Notes: generated by a model from the letters alone, not told the origin. Counted from the first letter of the stretch, positions 19,109 through 29,800 are shown. The stretch is 64,000 nucleotides of DNA from Paraburkholderia unamae (GCF_003268775.1 NZ_QLSU01000005.1:248001-312000), one strand, 5' to 3'. A program made the numbers and translations.

Positions 19109-20413
19109 TCAGGGTTGGGCGAGCTCAAGGAAGCGCTCGAAATAATCGGGGAACGTCTTGCCGACGCACTTCGGGTCGTTGATGCGCACCGGCACGCCGC
19201 CGAGGCTCACGAGCGAGAAGCACATCGCCATGCGGTGATCGTCGTAGGTGTCGATTGCGGCGTTCGGCGTGAGCTTTTCGGGCGGGCGCACGATCAGGTA
19301 ATCGGGCCCCTCCTCCACGTTCGCGCCCACCTTGCGCAGTTCCGTGGCCATCGCGGCGATGCGGTCGGTTTCCTTCACGCGCCAGCTCGCGATGTTGCGC
19401 AGCGTGGTCGCGCCGTCGGCGAACAACGCGGCGACGGCGATCGTCATGGCCGCGTCGGGAATCAGGTTGAAGTCCATGTCGATGGGGTCGAGCTTGCCGT
19501 GGTCGTTGCCGATCCCGCGCACCTCGATCCAGTCGTCGGCGACCGTGACGTTCGCGCCCATGCGCATGAGCGCCGCCGCGAACGCGACGTCGCCCTGGAT
19601 GCTTGAGCGCCCCACGCCTTCCACGCGCACCGGGCCGCCGCCAATCGCGCCCGCGGCGAGAAAGTACGACGCCGACGACGCGTCGCCTTCCACCATGATC
19701 TTGCCCGGCGACTGGTAGCGCACGCCCGCCGGAATCTCGAAGCGATGCCAGCCGTGACGCTCGACCTTCACGCCGAAGCGCTCCATCAGCTTGATCGTGA
19801 TCTCGATATAGGGCTTGGAGATCAGCTCGCCGTCCACCTCGACGATCGTCACGCCGTCCTTGGCGCGCACGAGCGGCAGCGTCATGAGCAGCGCGGTGAG
19901 GAACTGGCTCGACACGTCGCCGCGCACGCGAATGGGCGCTTCGACCGAAATCGGCGCCGGGCGGATACGCAGCGGCGGAAAGCCGTCGTTCTCCTCGTAG
20001 TCGATCTTCGCGCCGATCTGGCGCAGGCCGTCCACGAGGTCGCCGATGGGCCGCTCGTGCATGCGCGGCACGCCGTGAATGCGGTAGTCGCCGCCGTTCA
20101 CCGCGAGCGCCGCCGTGAGCGGGCGCACCGCCGTGCCCGCGTTGCCGAGGAAGAGGTCCGCGCGCACCGCCTGGAAGGCACCGCGCGTGCCCTGCACAAC
20201 GCAGGTGTCGTCCTCGCGCTTCAATTTCACGCCGAGCTTTTCGAGCGCGGCGAGCATGACGCGCGTGTCGTCGGAGTCGAGCAGGTTCGTGATGGTCGTT
20301 TCGCCCTCGGCCAGCGCGGCGAGCAGCAGCACGCGATTCGAAATGCTTTTCGAGCCGGGCAGACGGATCGTGCCGGACGCACGGGTGAACGGTCCGAGAT
20401 CGAGGTGTTCCAT
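19109..20413 (-). CDS. aroA: 3-phosphoshikimate 1-carboxyvinyltransferase (EPSP synthase)
   Basis: Joins shikimate-3-phosphate and phosphoenolpyruvate in the aromatic pathway. 434 residues with the two-domain EPSP synthase fold. The N-terminal signature is [17 protein letters not shown] near residue 18; [17 protein letters not shown] near 90 has the class I Gly-Asn-Ala-Gly-Thr-Ala motif of glyphosate-sensitive enzymes. The C-terminus has [16 protein letters not shown]. The frame is open to 20752; the start [14 protein letters not shown] matches the family. It follows tyrA after 88 bases. Confidence 0.97.
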   Translation of the reverse strand: MEHLDLGPFTRASGTIRLPGSKSISNRVLLLAALAEGETTITNLLDSDDTRVMLAALEKLGVKLKREDDTCVVQGTRGAFQAVRADLFLGNAGTAVRPLTAALAVNGGDYRIHGVPRMHERPIGDLVDGLRQIGAKIDYEENDGFPPLRIRPAPISVEAPIRVRGDVSSQFLTALLMTLPLVRAKDGVTIVEVDGELISKPYIEITIKLMERFGVKVERHGWHRFEIPAGVRYQSPGKIMVEGDASSASYFLAAGAIGGGPVRVEGVGRSSIQGDVAFAAALMRMGANVTVADDWIEVRGIGNDHGKLDPIDMDFNLIPDAAMTIAVAALFADGATTLRNIASWRVKETDRIAAMATELRKVGANVEEGPDYLIVRPPEKLTPNAAIDTYDDHRMAMCFSLVSLGGVPVRINDPKCVGKTFPDYFERFLELAQP

Positions 20414-20501
20414 GAACGTGTCCTGAGAATGCCTTGGGTTGCGGCCTGTCATTGCGGCGCTCGCGCCGCATGGCCTGGTCCTGCGTGCTTGTTTGCCTGG
20501 C

Positions 20502-21446
20502 TTACTTGCCTGGCGCCGCATCAACGGCAGCAGCAGCGGCCTTGCCGCCGCGCTCCTGCCACGCCTCGCGCGCCGCGCGCGAGCGCGCAAACACGGTTTC
20601 GAGCGCGGCGCCGTCGCCGGCGTCGATGGCCGCCCGGAGCTTCGCGAGCACTTCAGTGTAGCCGTCGAGTTCGGCGAGCAGCGCGGTGCGGTTCGCGAGG
20701 CACACGTCGCGCCACATTTCGGGGCTCGACGCGGCAATGCGCGTGAAATCACGGAAACCGCCCGCCGCGAACGAGAACTTCAGCCTGGCGTCGGGCGAAG
20801 CGAGAATCTGATCGACGAGCGCGAACGACAATACATGCGGCAGATGACTTACCGAAGCGAATACGCGGTCGTGCTGTGCGGCGGGCATCTCGCCGATCAC
20901 CGCGCCCGTCGCGCGCCACATGTCGGCAATGCGCTCGACCGAGGCGCGCGCGTTTTCCTCCAGCGGACACAGCACGACGTTGCGGCCCACGTACAGTTCG
21001 GGCAGCGCGGCGTCGACGCCGCTCGACTCGCGTCCGGCGATCGGGTGCCCCGGCACGAATTGCGCAATGCGCGCGCCGAGCGCGGCGCGCGCGGCTGCGA
21101 TCACGTCGCTCTTGGTGCTGCCGGCGTCTGTCACGATCGTCTCGCTGCCGAGGTGCGGCGCGATGCGTTCAAGCAGCGCCTGGGTCTGCGCAACGGGCGC
21201 GGCGATCAGCACGATATCGGCGCCGGCGAGCGCGGCGGCGAGCGCCGCTTCGTCGTCGAGCGTCGCGGCGGCGTCGATCACGCCCAGTTCGAGCGCGCGC
21301 GCCACCGATTGCGCGTGCCGGCCCACGCCGATCACCTGCGCGCCTGCGCGGTCCTGCGAACCGCGCTCGCGCAACGCGCGCGCGAGCGAGCCGCCGATCA
21401 GGCCCACGCCAAAAATCACGAGTTTGTTAAACGAAAAAGCACTCAC
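20502..21446 (-). CDS. tyrA: Prephenate dehydrogenase
   Basis: Converts prephenate (or arogenate) to the tyrosine precursor with NAD(P). 314 residues if a GTG start at 21446 is used, giving (M)[21 protein letters not shown]; the Rossmann motif GVGLIGGS then falls at 13-20, the usual place. [12 protein letters not shown] and [18 protein letters not shown] are characteristic. No chorismate mutase domain is fused; that lies in PheA. The open frame upstream to 21566 has no family resemblance. It lies between hisC and aroA. Confidence 0.92.
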   Translation of the reverse strand: MSAFSFNKLVIFGVGLIGGSLARALRERGSQDRAGAQVIGVGRHAQSVARALELGVIDAAATLDDEAALAAALAGADIVLIAAPVAQTQALLERIAPHLGSETIVTDAGSTKSDVIAAARAALGARIAQFVPGHPIAGRESSGVDAALPELYVGRNVVLCPLEENARASVERIADMWRATGAVIGEMPAAQHDRVFASVSHLPHVLSFALVDQILASPDARLKFSFAAGGFRDFTRIAASSPEMWRDVCLANRTALLAELDGYTEVLAKLRAAIDAGDGAALETVFARSRAAREAWQERGGKAAAAAVDAAPGK

Positions 21447-21492
21447 GACGCCACCGGAAAAGAAAATGTTGTGCGCGCCCAAGGCGTGCTCA

Positions 21493-22623
21493 TCAGGCAC
21501 CCGGCTGGGCACCCAGCGCTCGTTCGAGGGCCGCGACGAAAGCCGCGTTCTCCTCGGGCAAGCCAATCGTCACGCGCAGCCACTGCGGCAAGCCGTAGTT
21601 GGCCACCGGCCGAACGATCACCGCCTGCTTGAGCAAGGCAAGATTCACACGCGCACCCGCGCCGTCATCGGCTGCGTCCTGCGTCACGCGCACCAGCACG
21701 AAATTGCCGTCCGAAGGCACGTATTCGAGCCCGAGACGCTCGAACGCCGCGGTCAGCGTGCGATAGCCTTCGGCGTTGAGCGCCGCGCTGCGTTCGAGGA
21801 ACGCCGTGTCGTCGAGCGCGGCGATCGCGGCCGCCTGCGCGAGCGTGTTGACGTTGAACGGCTGGCGCAGACGATTGAGCAGATCGGTCAGCTCCGGCTG
21901 CGCGATGGCAAAGCCAATGCGCAGGCCCGCGAGCCCGTACGCCTTCGAGAACGTGCGCGAAACGAGCAGGTTCGGATAGCGCCTTGCCCACGCGATCGAG
22001 TCGTAGCGTTTATCCGCCGCGAGATATTCCGTGTACGCCTCGTCGAGCACGATCACGACATGCGCGGGCACCTTCGCGATGAACGCTTCGAGCGTCGCGC
22101 CGTCGATGAACGTGCCGGTCGGGTTATTCGGATTCGCCACGAACACGAGACGCGTGTCGTCGGTGATCGCCGCCAGCATCGCATCGAGATCGTGGCCGTA
22201 GCGCACGGCGGGCGTCACGACATGACGCGCGCCCAGCCCCTGGGTCGCGAGCGCGTAGACCGCGAACGAGTACTGCGAATACACGATCGCCTGTCCGCGC
22301 TCGACAAACGCATGCGCGGCCATTTCGAGAATGTCGTTGCTGCCGTTGCCGAGCGTGATCCACTCGGCCGGCACGTCGTAGCGCGCGGCCAGCGCGGCCT
22401 TGAGTTCGAACGCGTTCGAGTCGGGATAGCGCCCCAGCTCGCTTGCGGCCTGCACGAGCGCGCGCTGCGCCGACTCGGGCATGCCAAGCGGATTCTCGTT
22501 CGACGCGAGCTTCACGATGCGCGCCTCGTCGAGCCCGAACTCGCGGGCGACTTCCGAAATCGGTTTGCCGGCGATGTAAGGCGCGATCGCGCGCACGTAC
22601 GAGGGGCCGAATTGCGTGGTCAT
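21493..22623 (-). CDS. hisC: Histidinol-phosphate aminotransferase
   Basis: PLP-dependent class I aminotransferase, 376 residues. Motifs in order: SNENPLGMP near 41, FVANPNNPTG at 161-170, DEAYTEY near 194, and the PLP lysine Lys227 in SRTFSKAYGLAG. Its place between pheA and tyrA suggests it may also make phenylalanine or tyrosine by transamination, as reported for some HisC paralogues; this is inference. GGAGAG lies close before the ATG at 22623, which settles the start against a longer open frame. Confidence 0.92.
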   Translation of the reverse strand: MTTQFGPSYVRAIAPYIAGKPISEVAREFGLDEARIVKLASNENPLGMPESAQRALVQAASELGRYPDSNAFELKAALAARYDVPAEWITLGNGSNDILEMAAHAFVERGQAIVYSQYSFAVYALATQGLGARHVVTPAVRYGHDLDAMLAAITDDTRLVFVANPNNPTGTFIDGATLEAFIAKVPAHVVIVLDEAYTEYLAADKRYDSIAWARRYPNLLVSRTFSKAYGLAGLRIGFAIAQPELTDLLNRLRQPFNVNTLAQAAAIAALDDTAFLERSAALNAEGYRTLTAAFERLGLEYVPSDGNFVLVRVTQDAADDGAGARVNLALLKQAVIVRPVANYGLPQWLRVTIGLPEENAAFVAALERALGAQPGA

Positions 22624-22769
22624 GCGTCTCTCCAGGGCTTCCAGGGCTCGAGGCGCCGGGCGGCAGCGGGTCATCCCCTGCGCCGGCGCTTCGCGTGACG
22701 TACAGCAGTCTGATCCAGACGGATCGGGAACGGCGCGCGGTGCGAGATCCGCGCGCCTTACCGTGCGAC

Positions 22770-23855
22770 TTATCGTGCGCGCGGGTACGAGCCGAGGATC
22801 TTCAGATACGCGGCCTTCTTGCTGAGCTCGTCGAGCGCCGCGACCACGGCGGCATCGTCGCGATGGCCTTCGAAGTCGATGTAGAAGTAGTACTCCCACG
22901 TGCTGCCAAGGCGCGCCGGACGCGACTCGAAACGCGTCATCGACACACCGTGGCGTGCGAGCGGTTCGAGGAGCTTGTAGACGGCGCCCGGCTCGTTCTT
23001 CACCGACACGATCATCGAGGTCTGGTCGCGGCCCGACGCACCCGCCGGCTGCTTGCCGATCAGCACGAAACGCGTGCGGTTGTGCGGATCGTCCTGGATC
23101 AGTGCGTTCGCGATCAGGAGGCCGTAGTGCGTGGCGGCGCGCTCGCCGGCAATCGCGGCGACCGTCGGGTCGGCGGCGGCGAGGCGCGCGGCTTCGGCGT
23201 TGCTCGACACGGCCTGACGCTCGAGCTGCGGCGCGTTGGCGGTCAGCCAGTGCTGGCACTGCGCAAGCGCCTGCGGGTGTGCGCACACGCGCGTCACGCC
23301 CTTCAGGTTGCCGCTTAGCGTCATCAGGTTGTGCTGGATCGGCAGCGCGATTTCACCGCCGATCACGAGCTGCGTTTCGAGGAACAGGTCGAGCGTGCGC
23401 GAGACGGCGCCTTCGGTCGAGTTCTCGACCGGCACGACGCCGAACTCGGCGGCGCCCGCCTCGACCGAGCGAAACACCTCGTCGATCGACGGACACGGCA
23501 TGCCTTCGATCGATTGACCGAAGTACGCATACATTGCCTGCTCGCTATAGGTGCCGACCGGGCCGAGGAAGGCCGCCGAAATCGTCTTTTCGAGCGAGCG
23601 GCTCGCGGCCATGATCTCGCGCCAGATCGCGCTGATGTGATCGTTGCCGAGCGGGCCGTCGCTCATGTTTTGCAGGCGCTCGATCACCTGAAGCTCGCGC
23701 TCCGGGCGAAACACCGGCGCGTTGAAATGCTTCTTGACTTCGCCTACTTCGAGCGCGACCGAGGCGCGCTGGTTCAGGAGCGCGATGAGCTGCGCGTCGA
23801 TCGCATCGATGCGTTCGCGCAGCGGCTTGAGTTGGGAATTGAGTTCGTCGTCCAT
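22770..23855 (-). CDS. pheA: Bifunctional chorismate mutase / prephenate dehydratase (P-protein)
   Basis: Two steps from chorismate to phenylpyruvate. 361 residues: an AroQ-type chorismate mutase at about 1-90 (LKPLRERIDAIDAQLIALLNQR), prephenate dehydratase from about 94 (FLGPVGTYSEQAMYAYFG), and a C-terminal ACT domain with the ESRP motif in RFESRPAR, which binds phenylalanine for feedback control in the family. The start is MDDELNSQLKPL, five codons inside the longest frame. It is 60 bases after serC. Confidence 0.96.
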   Translation of the reverse strand: MDDELNSQLKPLRERIDAIDAQLIALLNQRASVALEVGEVKKHFNAPVFRPERELQVIERLQNMSDGPLGNDHISAIWREIMAASRSLEKTISAAFLGPVGTYSEQAMYAYFGQSIEGMPCPSIDEVFRSVEAGAAEFGVVPVENSTEGAVSRTLDLFLETQLVIGGEIALPIQHNLMTLSGNLKGVTRVCAHPQALAQCQHWLTANAPQLERQAVSSNAEAARLAAADPTVAAIAGERAATHYGLLIANALIQDDPHNRTRFVLIGKQPAGASGRDQTSMIVSVKNEPGAVYKLLEPLARHGVSMTRFESRPARLGSTWEYYFYIDFEGHRDDAAVVAALDELSKKAAYLKILGSYPRAR

Positions 23856-23915
23856 GCGTGAAACCGGCAATCTGAAAGGTTGCGCGCGGCGCTCGGGGGC
23901 CTCGCGGCCCGGCGC

Positions 23916-24998
23916 TTACGCGTGCTTCGCTTCGAATTCCTTCATGTACTCGACCAGCGCCTTCACTGCTTCGAGCGGCACCGCGTTGTAAATCGATGCC
24001 CGCATGCCGCCGACGGACTTGTGGCCCTTCAGCTGCAACAGCCCGCGCGCTTTGGCGCCGGCGAGGAAATCCGCGTTACGTGTTTCGTCGGCGAGGAAGA
24101 ACGGCACGTTCATCCGCGAGCGCGCGCGGCGCTCCACCTGGTTGTTGTAGAAGCTGCTCGCGTCGATCGTCTCGTACAGCAGCTTCGCCTTTTCGACATT
24201 GCGCGCCTCGATGACTTCGAGACCGCCCTGGCGCTTGAGCCACTTGAACACGAGCCCGGCGATATAAATCGCGTAGGTGGGCGGCGTGTTGAACATCGAG
24301 TTGTTCGCGGCCACGGTCTTCCATTCGAACGCCGACGGGCAGATCGGCATCGAGCGATCGAGCAGGTCCTCGCGCACGATCACGACCGTCACGCCCGCCA
24401 TGCCGATGTTCTTCTGCGCACCGCCGTAGAGCACGCCGTATTTGGCGATGTCCATCGGGCGCGAAAGAATGTGTGACGAAGCGTCGGCCACGAGCGGAAC
24501 GTCGCCGAGGTCGGGAATCTCGAAGGTCTCCACGCCATCGATCGTCTCGTTCGTGCACAGGTGCACGTAGGCGGGGTCGTCCGAAAGCTTCCACTCGCTT
24601 TTCGGCGGCGAATGCGTGAAGCCGGCCTCGGTGCGGCCCGTCGCGGCGATATGCGCCTCGCCGTACTTGAGCGCTTCCTTCTGCGACTTCTGCGACCACG
24701 AGCCCGTGACCACGAAGTCGGCGCGCTGCTTCGTGCCGAACAGGTTGAGCGGAACGATCGCGTTCTCGCCAATGCCGCCGCCTTGCAGAAAGAGAATCTG
24801 GTGGCTCGCGGGCACCTGCATCAGTTCGCGCAGATCGAGCAGCGCCTCGCTGTGGATCTGCATGAATTCCGGACCGCGATGGCTCATTTCCATCACGCCC
24901 ATGCCGCTGCCATGCCAGTCGAGCATTTCGTCGGCGGCCTGGCGCAGGACCTCTTCGGGCAATGCTGCCGGTCCGGCTGAGAAGTTGTAGACGCGCAT
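23916..24998 (-). CDS. serC: Phosphoserine aminotransferase
   Basis: PLP enzyme of serine synthesis that also serves pyridoxine synthesis. 360 residues, the standard length. It begins [18 protein letters not shown]; the PLP lysine is Lys196 in [12 protein letters not shown], and [10 protein letters not shown] and the [11 protein letters not shown] region are family hallmarks. An upstream open frame to 25097 is ignored because family members start at MRVYNF. serC-pheA-hisC-tyrA-aroA follow in order and could be one long transcript. Confidence 0.97.
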   Translation of the reverse strand: MRVYNFSAGPAALPEEVLRQAADEMLDWHGSGMGVMEMSHRGPEFMQIHSEALLDLRELMQVPASHQILFLQGGGIGENAIVPLNLFGTKQRADFVVTGSWSQKSQKEALKYGEAHIAATGRTEAGFTHSPPKSEWKLSDDPAYVHLCTNETIDGVETFEIPDLGDVPLVADASSHILSRPMDIAKYGVLYGGAQKNIGMAGVTVVIVREDLLDRSMPICPSAFEWKTVAANNSMFNTPPTYAIYIAGLVFKWLKRQGGLEVIEARNVEKAKLLYETIDASSFYNNQVERRARSRMNVPFFLADETRNADFLAGAKARGLLQLKGHKSVGGMRASIYNAVPLEAVKALVEYMKEFEAKHA

Positions 24999-25165
24999 CG
25001 TAAAAAAGATCCCCGAGGCAGGCGCTATGGCAAAAACCGCCGGAAAACGCGCCGGAAAAAGAAAATGGCCGCTCGCGCTTATCGCGCAAACGACCATTAT
25101 CGCATTGTCGCCGGGAACCCGCCAACGCGGGCCGCCCGGTGCATTGCCTGCTTCAGGCGACCGAT

Positions 25166-25197
25166 CCAGCCCCGCTAACTTGCGTCACCGGGGCTGG
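25166..25197 (-). repeat. Inverted repeat after the DUF2059 gene
   Basis: A 9-bp perfect inverted repeat CCAGCCCCG/CGGGGCTGG with a 14-base loop lies 27 bases beyond the DUF2059 stop. No T tract follows, so it may be a weak or Rho-assisted 3' end. The rest of the 225-base gap to serC shows no gene. Confidence 0.4.
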
Positions 25198-25223
25198 CCA
25201 GCGGGCGCTCTGCGCCAGAAGGC

Positions 25224-25829
25224 TTACTTGCCGACCTTGGCCGATGCGACTTCCTTGTCGGCCTGGTCACGCGTTGCCTTGATCGACTGCGGCATGTACT
25301 TCTGCATCAGGCTGTTGACGACGTCGCGGCCAACCTGGTCTTGAACCTGGATGAACTTGCGGCCGGTCGGGCTGCGGTAGAACGTCGTCAGATCCTTGAT
25401 TTCCTGCGTGCTGTAGTACTTCGCGTAGGCGTCGTACTGAGCTTGCATGGCGTCCGACTTGAAGGAGTCGGTCGCGAAGACCTGGCCTGCCGAGTCAACC
25501 AGCTTCGGCACGGCGTTCTTTTGCAGCGTCGGAACGGCAGCTTGCTTCTGCTTGTCCGTCATCGTCTTGTTTTCCGAGAGCGCGTCCGACAGGATGGCCG
25601 GGACGAGCTGCTTGGCTTGCATCTGGGCGCTGTTGCCGATTGCGCCGACGAGCTTCTGAGCGTCGATCGCGTCGAGCAGGTCCTTGATCGCGGCTTGCTT
25701 GGCCGGATCGACGGGTGCTGCGGCCGCGGCCGGTGCCTGGGCGGGCGCCTGGTTCTGGAGCGCCTGAGCCATGGCAAACGTCGGCACGAGAGCGGCCAGC
25801 AACATCACCTGCTTGAATCGTTTTTGCAT
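25224..25829 (-). CDS. DUF2059 domain-containing secreted protein
   Basis: A 201-residue protein with a clear signal peptide (MQKRFKQVMLLAALVPTFAMAQ), a short Ala/Pro/Gln linker, and the DUF2059 region, whose end reads LTTFYRSPTGRKFIQVQDQ. Function unknown; the domain is widespread in proteobacterial periplasmic proteins. Two adjacent ATGs exist. The second (25829) is five bases after GGAG and is preferred. The gene sits between gyrA and serC, a stable neighbour pair in Burkholderiales as I remember it. Confidence 0.85.
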   Translation of the reverse strand: MQKRFKQVMLLAALVPTFAMAQALQNQAPAQAPAAAAAPVDPAKQAAIKDLLDAIDAQKLVGAIGNSAQMQAKQLVPAILSDALSENKTMTDKQKQAAVPTLQKNAVPKLVDSAGQVFATDSFKSDAMQAQYDAYAKYYSTQEIKDLTTFYRSPTGRKFIQVQDQVGRDVVNSLMQKYMPQSIKATRDQADKEVASAKVGK

Positions 25830-25834
25830 CATTA

Positions 25835-25840
25835 CTCCCT
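25835..25840 (-). promoter_or_regulatory. Ribosome binding site deciding the DUF2059 start
   Basis: AGGGAG on the minus strand is two bases from the first of two consecutive ATG codons and five from the second, favouring the second ATG. Confidence 0.6.
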
Positions 25841-25950
25841 TTGAGAAATTAATCGAGCTGTGCTGCCGCGGGGACTGCGGGGCGCTTTGCGCCCGCCGGC
25901 CGGTCCGCACGGCAAACCATTCATTTACCTGACAATAGCCAAAACCTGCT

Positions 25951-25972
25951 AAAAGGCCCGCTCGCGCGGGCC
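25951..25972 (-). terminator. Terminator downstream of gyrA
   Basis: On the minus strand a 7-bp stem GGCCCGC/GCGGGCC with a four-base loop is followed by TTTT, about 10 bases after the gyrA stop. It separates gyrA from the DUF2059 gene. Confidence 0.8.
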
Positions 25973-25983
25973 CATCTGACGGA

Positions 25984-28593
25984 TCACGCCTCGGCTTCGT
26001 CTTCACCCTCACCTGGCTCGCCCTCACCTTCGGCGTCCGCCTCGGCGATCTGCTGAAGCCCCGAGAGCTTGGTGCCTTCGTCAAGGCTGATGAGTGTAAC
26101 ACCTTGCGTTGCACGGCCCATTTCGCGAATCTCCGACACACGAGTGCGGATCAGGACACCTGTAGTCGTGATCAGCATGATCTCGGCTTCGGAGTCGACG
26201 AGCGTGGCCGCAACCACCTTGCCGTTGCGCTCCGAAGTCTGGATCGCGATCATGCCCTTCGTGCCGCGGCCGTGACGCGTGTACTCGGTGATCGGCGTGC
26301 GCTTGCCGTAACCGTTCTCGGTCGCGGTGAGCACCGACTGCTGCTCGTCGCCCGCCACGAGGAGCGCGATGACCTGCTGGCTCTCCTCCAGTTGCATGCC
26401 GCGCACGCCGCGCGCTTCGCGGCCCATCGGGCGCACGTCGTTCTCGTCGAAGCGCACCGCCTTGCCAGCGTCGGAGAACAGCATCACGTCGTGCTCGCCG
26501 TCGGTGATGGCGGCGCCGATCAGGTAGTCGCCGTCGTCGAGACCGACCGCAATAATACCCTTGCGCAACGGGCGGCTAAAGGCTTCGAGCGGCGTCTTCT
26601 TGACCGTGCCCAGCGCGGTGGCCATGAAAACAAACTTGTCTGCCGAGAACTCCTTGACCGGCAGCACGACCGTGATCTTTTCGCCGTCCTGGAGCGGGAA
26701 CATGTTGACGATCGGACGGCCGCGCGAATTGCGCGAGCCCTGCGGCACTTCATACACCTTCACCCAGTACACCCGGCCGCGATTCGAGAAGCACAGGATG
26801 TGGTCGTGCGTGTTGGCGATGAAAAGCGTGTCGATCCAGTCGTCTTCCTTCATCGAAGTCGCCTGTTTGCCGCGACCTCCGCGCTTCTGGGCGCGATATT
26901 CCGACAACGGCTGCGATTTCACATAACCGGTGTGCGACATGGTCACCACCATGTCCTGCGGTGTGATCAGGTCTTCGGTGTTGAGCTCGGTGGCGTTCAG
27001 CTCGATCTTCGAGCGGCGGGCGTCGCCGAATTCGCTCTTGATCGCGGTGAGTTCGTCGGAGATCATGACCGTTACGCGCTCGGGGCGCGCAAGGATGTCG
27101 AGCAGGTCGGCAATCTGCGCCATGACTTCGCGGTACTCGCCGATGATCTTGTCCTGCTCCAGGCCGGTCAGGCGCTGCAAGCGCATTTGCAGGATTTCCT
27201 GCGCCTGCGTGTCGGACAACCGGTAGAGACCATCGGTCTGCATACCATATTGCGGATTCAGACCTTCCGGACGGTAGGCTTCACGGCCGCCTGCCGCCGA
27301 ATTCTCCTGCTCCGCGCGCGCGAGCATCTCGCGCACGAGCGAGGAATCCCACGAATGGTTCATCAACTCCTGCTTCGCGATAGGCGGCGTGGGTGCCGCC
27401 TTGATGATCGCGATGAATTCGTCGATGTTCGCGAGCGCAACGGCGAGACCTTCGAGCACGTGGCCGCGTTCGCGCGCCTTGCGCAGTTCGTAGACGGTGC
27501 GCCGCGTGAGCACTTCGCGACGGTGCGACAGGAAATGATCGAGCATTTCCTTCAGGTTCAGCAGCTTCGGCTGGTTGTCCACCAGCGCGACCATGTTCAT
27601 GCCGAACGTGTCCTGAAGCTGCGTCGCCTTGTATAGATTGTTGAGAATCACCTCGGGCACTTCGCCGCGCTTGAGCTCGATCACGACACGCATGCCGCTC
27701 TTGTCCGACTCGTCGCGGATATCCGAAATGCCTTCGAGCTTCTTCTCGTTCACGAGCTCGGCGATGCGCTCGAGCAGCGAACGCTTGTTCACCTGGTACG
27801 GCAGCTCGTCGACGATGATCGCCATGCGCTGGCCGCGATCGATTTCCTCGAAGTGCGTGGCCGCGCGCATCACCACGCGGCCGCGGCCGGTGCGATAGCC
27901 GTCGCGCACGCCCGCCACGCCGTAGATGATGCCGGCGGTCGGGAAATCGGGTGCGGGAATGATCTCGATCAACTCGTCGATCGTCGCCTGCGGATTCTTC
28001 AGCAGGTGCTGGCAGGCGTCGACAACTTCGTTGAGATTGTGCGGCGGAATATTCGTGGCCATGCCGACCGCGATACCCGACGAACCGTTGATCAACAGGT
28101 TCGGGATGCGCGCAGGCAGGATCAGCGGCTCGCTTTCGCTGCCGTCGTAGTTCGGCCCGAAGTCGACCGTTTCCTTGTCGATGTCGGCCAGCAGCTCGTG
28201 GCCGATCTTCGCCATGCGGATTTCGGTGTAACGCATGGCGGCGGCGTTGTCGCCGTCGATGGAACCGAAGTTGCCCTGGCCGTCGACCAGCATGTAGCGC
28301 AGGGAAAAGTCCTGCGCCATGCGCACGATCGTGTCGTAGACCGCCGTGTCACCGTGGGGGTGGTACTTACCGATGACGTCGCCGACGATACGCGCCGACT
28401 TCTTGTACGCGCGGTTCCAGTCGTTGTTCAGCTCGTGCATCGCGTAGAGCACGCGCCGGTGAACCGGCTTCAGGCCGTCACGAACATCCGGAAGTGCTCG
28501 CCCGACGATCACGCTCATCGCGTAATCGAGATACGAGCGGCGCATTTCCTCCTCGAGGGAGATTGGCAGAGTCTCTTTGGCGAATTGATCCAT
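25984..28593 (-). CDS. gyrA: DNA gyrase subunit A
   Basis: DNA-cleaving subunit of gyrase, 869 residues. The winged-helix/tower core contains the quinolone region [17 protein letters not shown], with Thr83 and Asp87. The catalytic Tyr lies in [11 protein letters not shown] near residue 122. The C-terminal beta-pinwheel carries the GyrA box as QKRGGRG, slightly different from the usual QRRGGKG. The tail is very acidic (Glu/Asp/Gly). Thr83 is the natural residue in several Burkholderia as I recall, so it should not be read as resistance. No clear Shine-Dalgarno sequence; a hairpin lies in the leader. Confidence 0.98.
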   Translation of the reverse strand: MDQFAKETLPISLEEEMRRSYLDYAMSVIVGRALPDVRDGLKPVHRRVLYAMHELNNDWNRAYKKSARIVGDVIGKYHPHGDTAVYDTIVRMAQDFSLRYMLVDGQGNFGSIDGDNAAAMRYTEIRMAKIGHELLADIDKETVDFGPNYDGSESEPLILPARIPNLLINGSSGIAVGMATNIPPHNLNEVVDACQHLLKNPQATIDELIEIIPAPDFPTAGIIYGVAGVRDGYRTGRGRVVMRAATHFEEIDRGQRMAIIVDELPYQVNKRSLLERIAELVNEKKLEGISDIRDESDKSGMRVVIELKRGEVPEVILNNLYKATQLQDTFGMNMVALVDNQPKLLNLKEMLDHFLSHRREVLTRRTVYELRKARERGHVLEGLAVALANIDEFIAIIKAAPTPPIAKQELMNHSWDSSLVREMLARAEQENSAAGGREAYRPEGLNPQYGMQTDGLYRLSDTQAQEILQMRLQRLTGLEQDKIIGEYREVMAQIADLLDILARPERVTVMISDELTAIKSEFGDARRSKIELNATELNTEDLITPQDMVVTMSHTGYVKSQPLSEYRAQKRGGRGKQATSMKEDDWIDTLFIANTHDHILCFSNRGRVYWVKVYEVPQGSRNSRGRPIVNMFPLQDGEKITVVLPVKEFSADKFVFMATALGTVKKTPLEAFSRPLRKGIIAVGLDDGDYLIGAAITDGEHDVMLFSDAGKAVRFDENDVRPMGREARGVRGMQLEESQQVIALLVAGDEQQSVLTATENGYGKRTPITEYTRHGRGTKGMIAIQTSERNGKVVAATLVDSEAEIMLITTTGVLIRTRVSEIREMGRATQGVTLISLDEGTKLSGLQQIAEADAEGEGEPGEGEDEAEA

Positions 28594-28629
28594 TATCGAT
28601 GTCTTATTTGGGCACGCGGTGTGCCAGCG

Positions 28630-28653
28630 CCCCGCTTCAAAGGAGAAGCGGGG
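28630..28653 (-). repeat. Inverted repeat in the gyrA leader
   Basis: Perfect 9-bp inverted repeat CCCCGCTTC/GAAGCGGGG with a six-base loop, 36 bases upstream of the gyrA ATG. If transcribed it would form a stable hairpin in the 5' leader. Confidence 0.55.
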
Positions 28654-28946
28654 TCACGAACGGTCACCGCCGAAAGCCCAGCTGTCGCATGGACGCCGCG
28701 GACGCAGCGCATCACGCGATTCTACCACGCACGGCACCCCCGCCCGCTGACTGCGTATACCTATTAGAGGGGTGAGCCCGAAGCGCTCAAAAACGCCCTG
28801 AGCGTGGCGCAAACGCCGCAGTGCGAACCAGAATCAGATGCACCGCAAACGATTTGGATGACAATGTGCCTCACACCCGCCACCCAGGCGCACTACCAGG
28901 TAAAATTGAGGGAACTTTTTTGTTGCGGGCGTACCACGTTCGACTA

Positions 28947-28974
28947 GCCCCGATGAAAGGGGCAGATTTTTTTT
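28947..28974 (+). terminator. Orphan terminator-like element upstream of ompA
   Basis: A 5-bp GC stem GCCCC/GGGGC with a seven-base loop, then AGA and eight T, on the plus strand. The nearest upstream gene (gyrA) points the other way, so no known transcript needs it. It may end a small RNA or act as an attenuator in a long ompA leader. Confidence 0.45.
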
Positions 28975-29145
28975 ATCGTAGGACGGGAACGATATGGCAA
29001 AATGCCAACGCACAAAGTTAGACACTGCTCGAAGTCTACACAACGCAAAACGTTCCCCACAACTTGCCAATGTTATACTTCGAGCAATGTATGACTTGTC
29101 TTCGTCATATGGCTCGCAGTAAACCTGCGGTAATCTCAATTTCGA

Positions 29146-29151
29146 GAGGAG
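29146..29151 (+). promoter_or_regulatory. Strong ribosome binding site of ompA
   Basis: GAGGAG lies four bases before the ATG at 29156, fixing the ompA start and fitting high expression. Confidence 0.8.
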
Positions 29152-29155
29152 AAAT

Positions 29156-29800
29156 ATGAATAAACTTTCAAAGCTCGCGTTCATTGCAGCTACCGCAGTT
29201 GTGGCTGCATCCGCTCAGGCACAATCGGTGCCGGCGTCGCGACAAGCCGTCAATGACAACTGGGTGAATGGTACCGGCGAATACGTGTGGATGAACGGCA
29301 CGAACGAGCTTTGCTGGCGCGATGCATTCTGGACGCCGGCCACCGCCAACGCCAAGTGCGATGGCGCCCTGGTCGCCCAGGCACCGCAACCGCCGGTCGC
29401 TCCGCCGCCGCCGGCCATCTCCAGCCAGAAGATCACGTACCAGGCTGATGCCCTGTTCGACTTCGACAAGGCCATCCTGAAGCCGGCTGGTAAGGAAAAG
29501 CTGGACGACCTGGCAAGCAAGATCCAGGCGCTGAACCTCGAAGTCGTCGTTGCGACGGGCTACACGGACCGTATCGGTTCGGCTGCCTACAACGACCGTC
29601 TGTCGCTGCGCCGTGCGCAAGCCGTGAAGTCGTACCTGGTCAGCAAGGGCGTTCCGGCAGAGCGTATCTACACGGAAGGCAAGGGCAAGCGCAACCCGGT
29701 TACGACGGGCTGCAACCAGAAGAACCACAAGGCTCTCATCGCCTGCCTCGCACCGGACCGTCGCGTGGAAGTCGAAGTCGTCGGCACGCAAAAGCAGTAA
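29156..29800 (+). CDS. ompA: OmpA family outer-membrane protein
   Basis: A 214-residue envelope protein. A signal peptide ends at about residue 22 (ASAQAQ), followed by a short N-terminal region with [17 protein letters not shown] Pro-rich linker comes next and then a C-terminal OmpA domain starting [16 protein letters not shown]. The peptidoglycan-binding motif is seen in [10 protein letters not shown] and [17 protein letters not shown]. There is no room for an eight-stranded OmpA barrel, so it probably links peptidoglycan to the outer membrane through the short N-terminal part. A strong ribosome site and terminator suggest an abundant, monocistronic product. Confidence 0.92.
   Translation: MNKLSKLAFIAATAVVAASAQAQSVPASRQAVNDNWVNGTGEYVWMNGTNELCWRDAFWTPATANAKCDGALVAQAPQPPVAPPPPAISSQKITYQADALFDFDKAILKPAGKEKLDDLASKIQALNLEVVVATGYTDRIGSAAYNDRLSLRRAQAVKSYLVSKGVPAERIYTEGKGKRNPVTTGCNQKNHKALIACLAPDRRVEVEVVGTQKQ

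Larger units (their letters stand above)
28594..29155. other. 562-base intergenic region gyrA / ompA
   Basis: No convincing protein gene. It holds the gyrA leader with a 9-bp inverted repeat (28630-28653), a plus-strand terminator-like element with no gene before it (28947-28974), a short palindrome TGGCA/TGCCA (28995-29007), and a candidate ompA -10 TATACT near 29074. Small open frames here have no ribosome site or family resemblance. Confidence 0.6.

Noticed and set aside
22624..22769. Direct repeat CCAGGGCT in the pheA-hisC gap as a regulatory element
   Set aside because: Only two short copies, one next to the hisC ribosome site; easily chance in GC-rich DNA.
28318..28353. GyrA Thr83 as a quinolone-resistance change
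   Set aside because: Thr at this position with Asp87 is, to my knowledge, the normal Burkholderia sequence; it is not evidence of a resistance mutation.
28834..29184. 116-codon minus-strand frame upstream of ompA
   Set aside because: It covers the orphan terminator, the ompA promoter and ribosome site, and has no start signal or protein-like composition.
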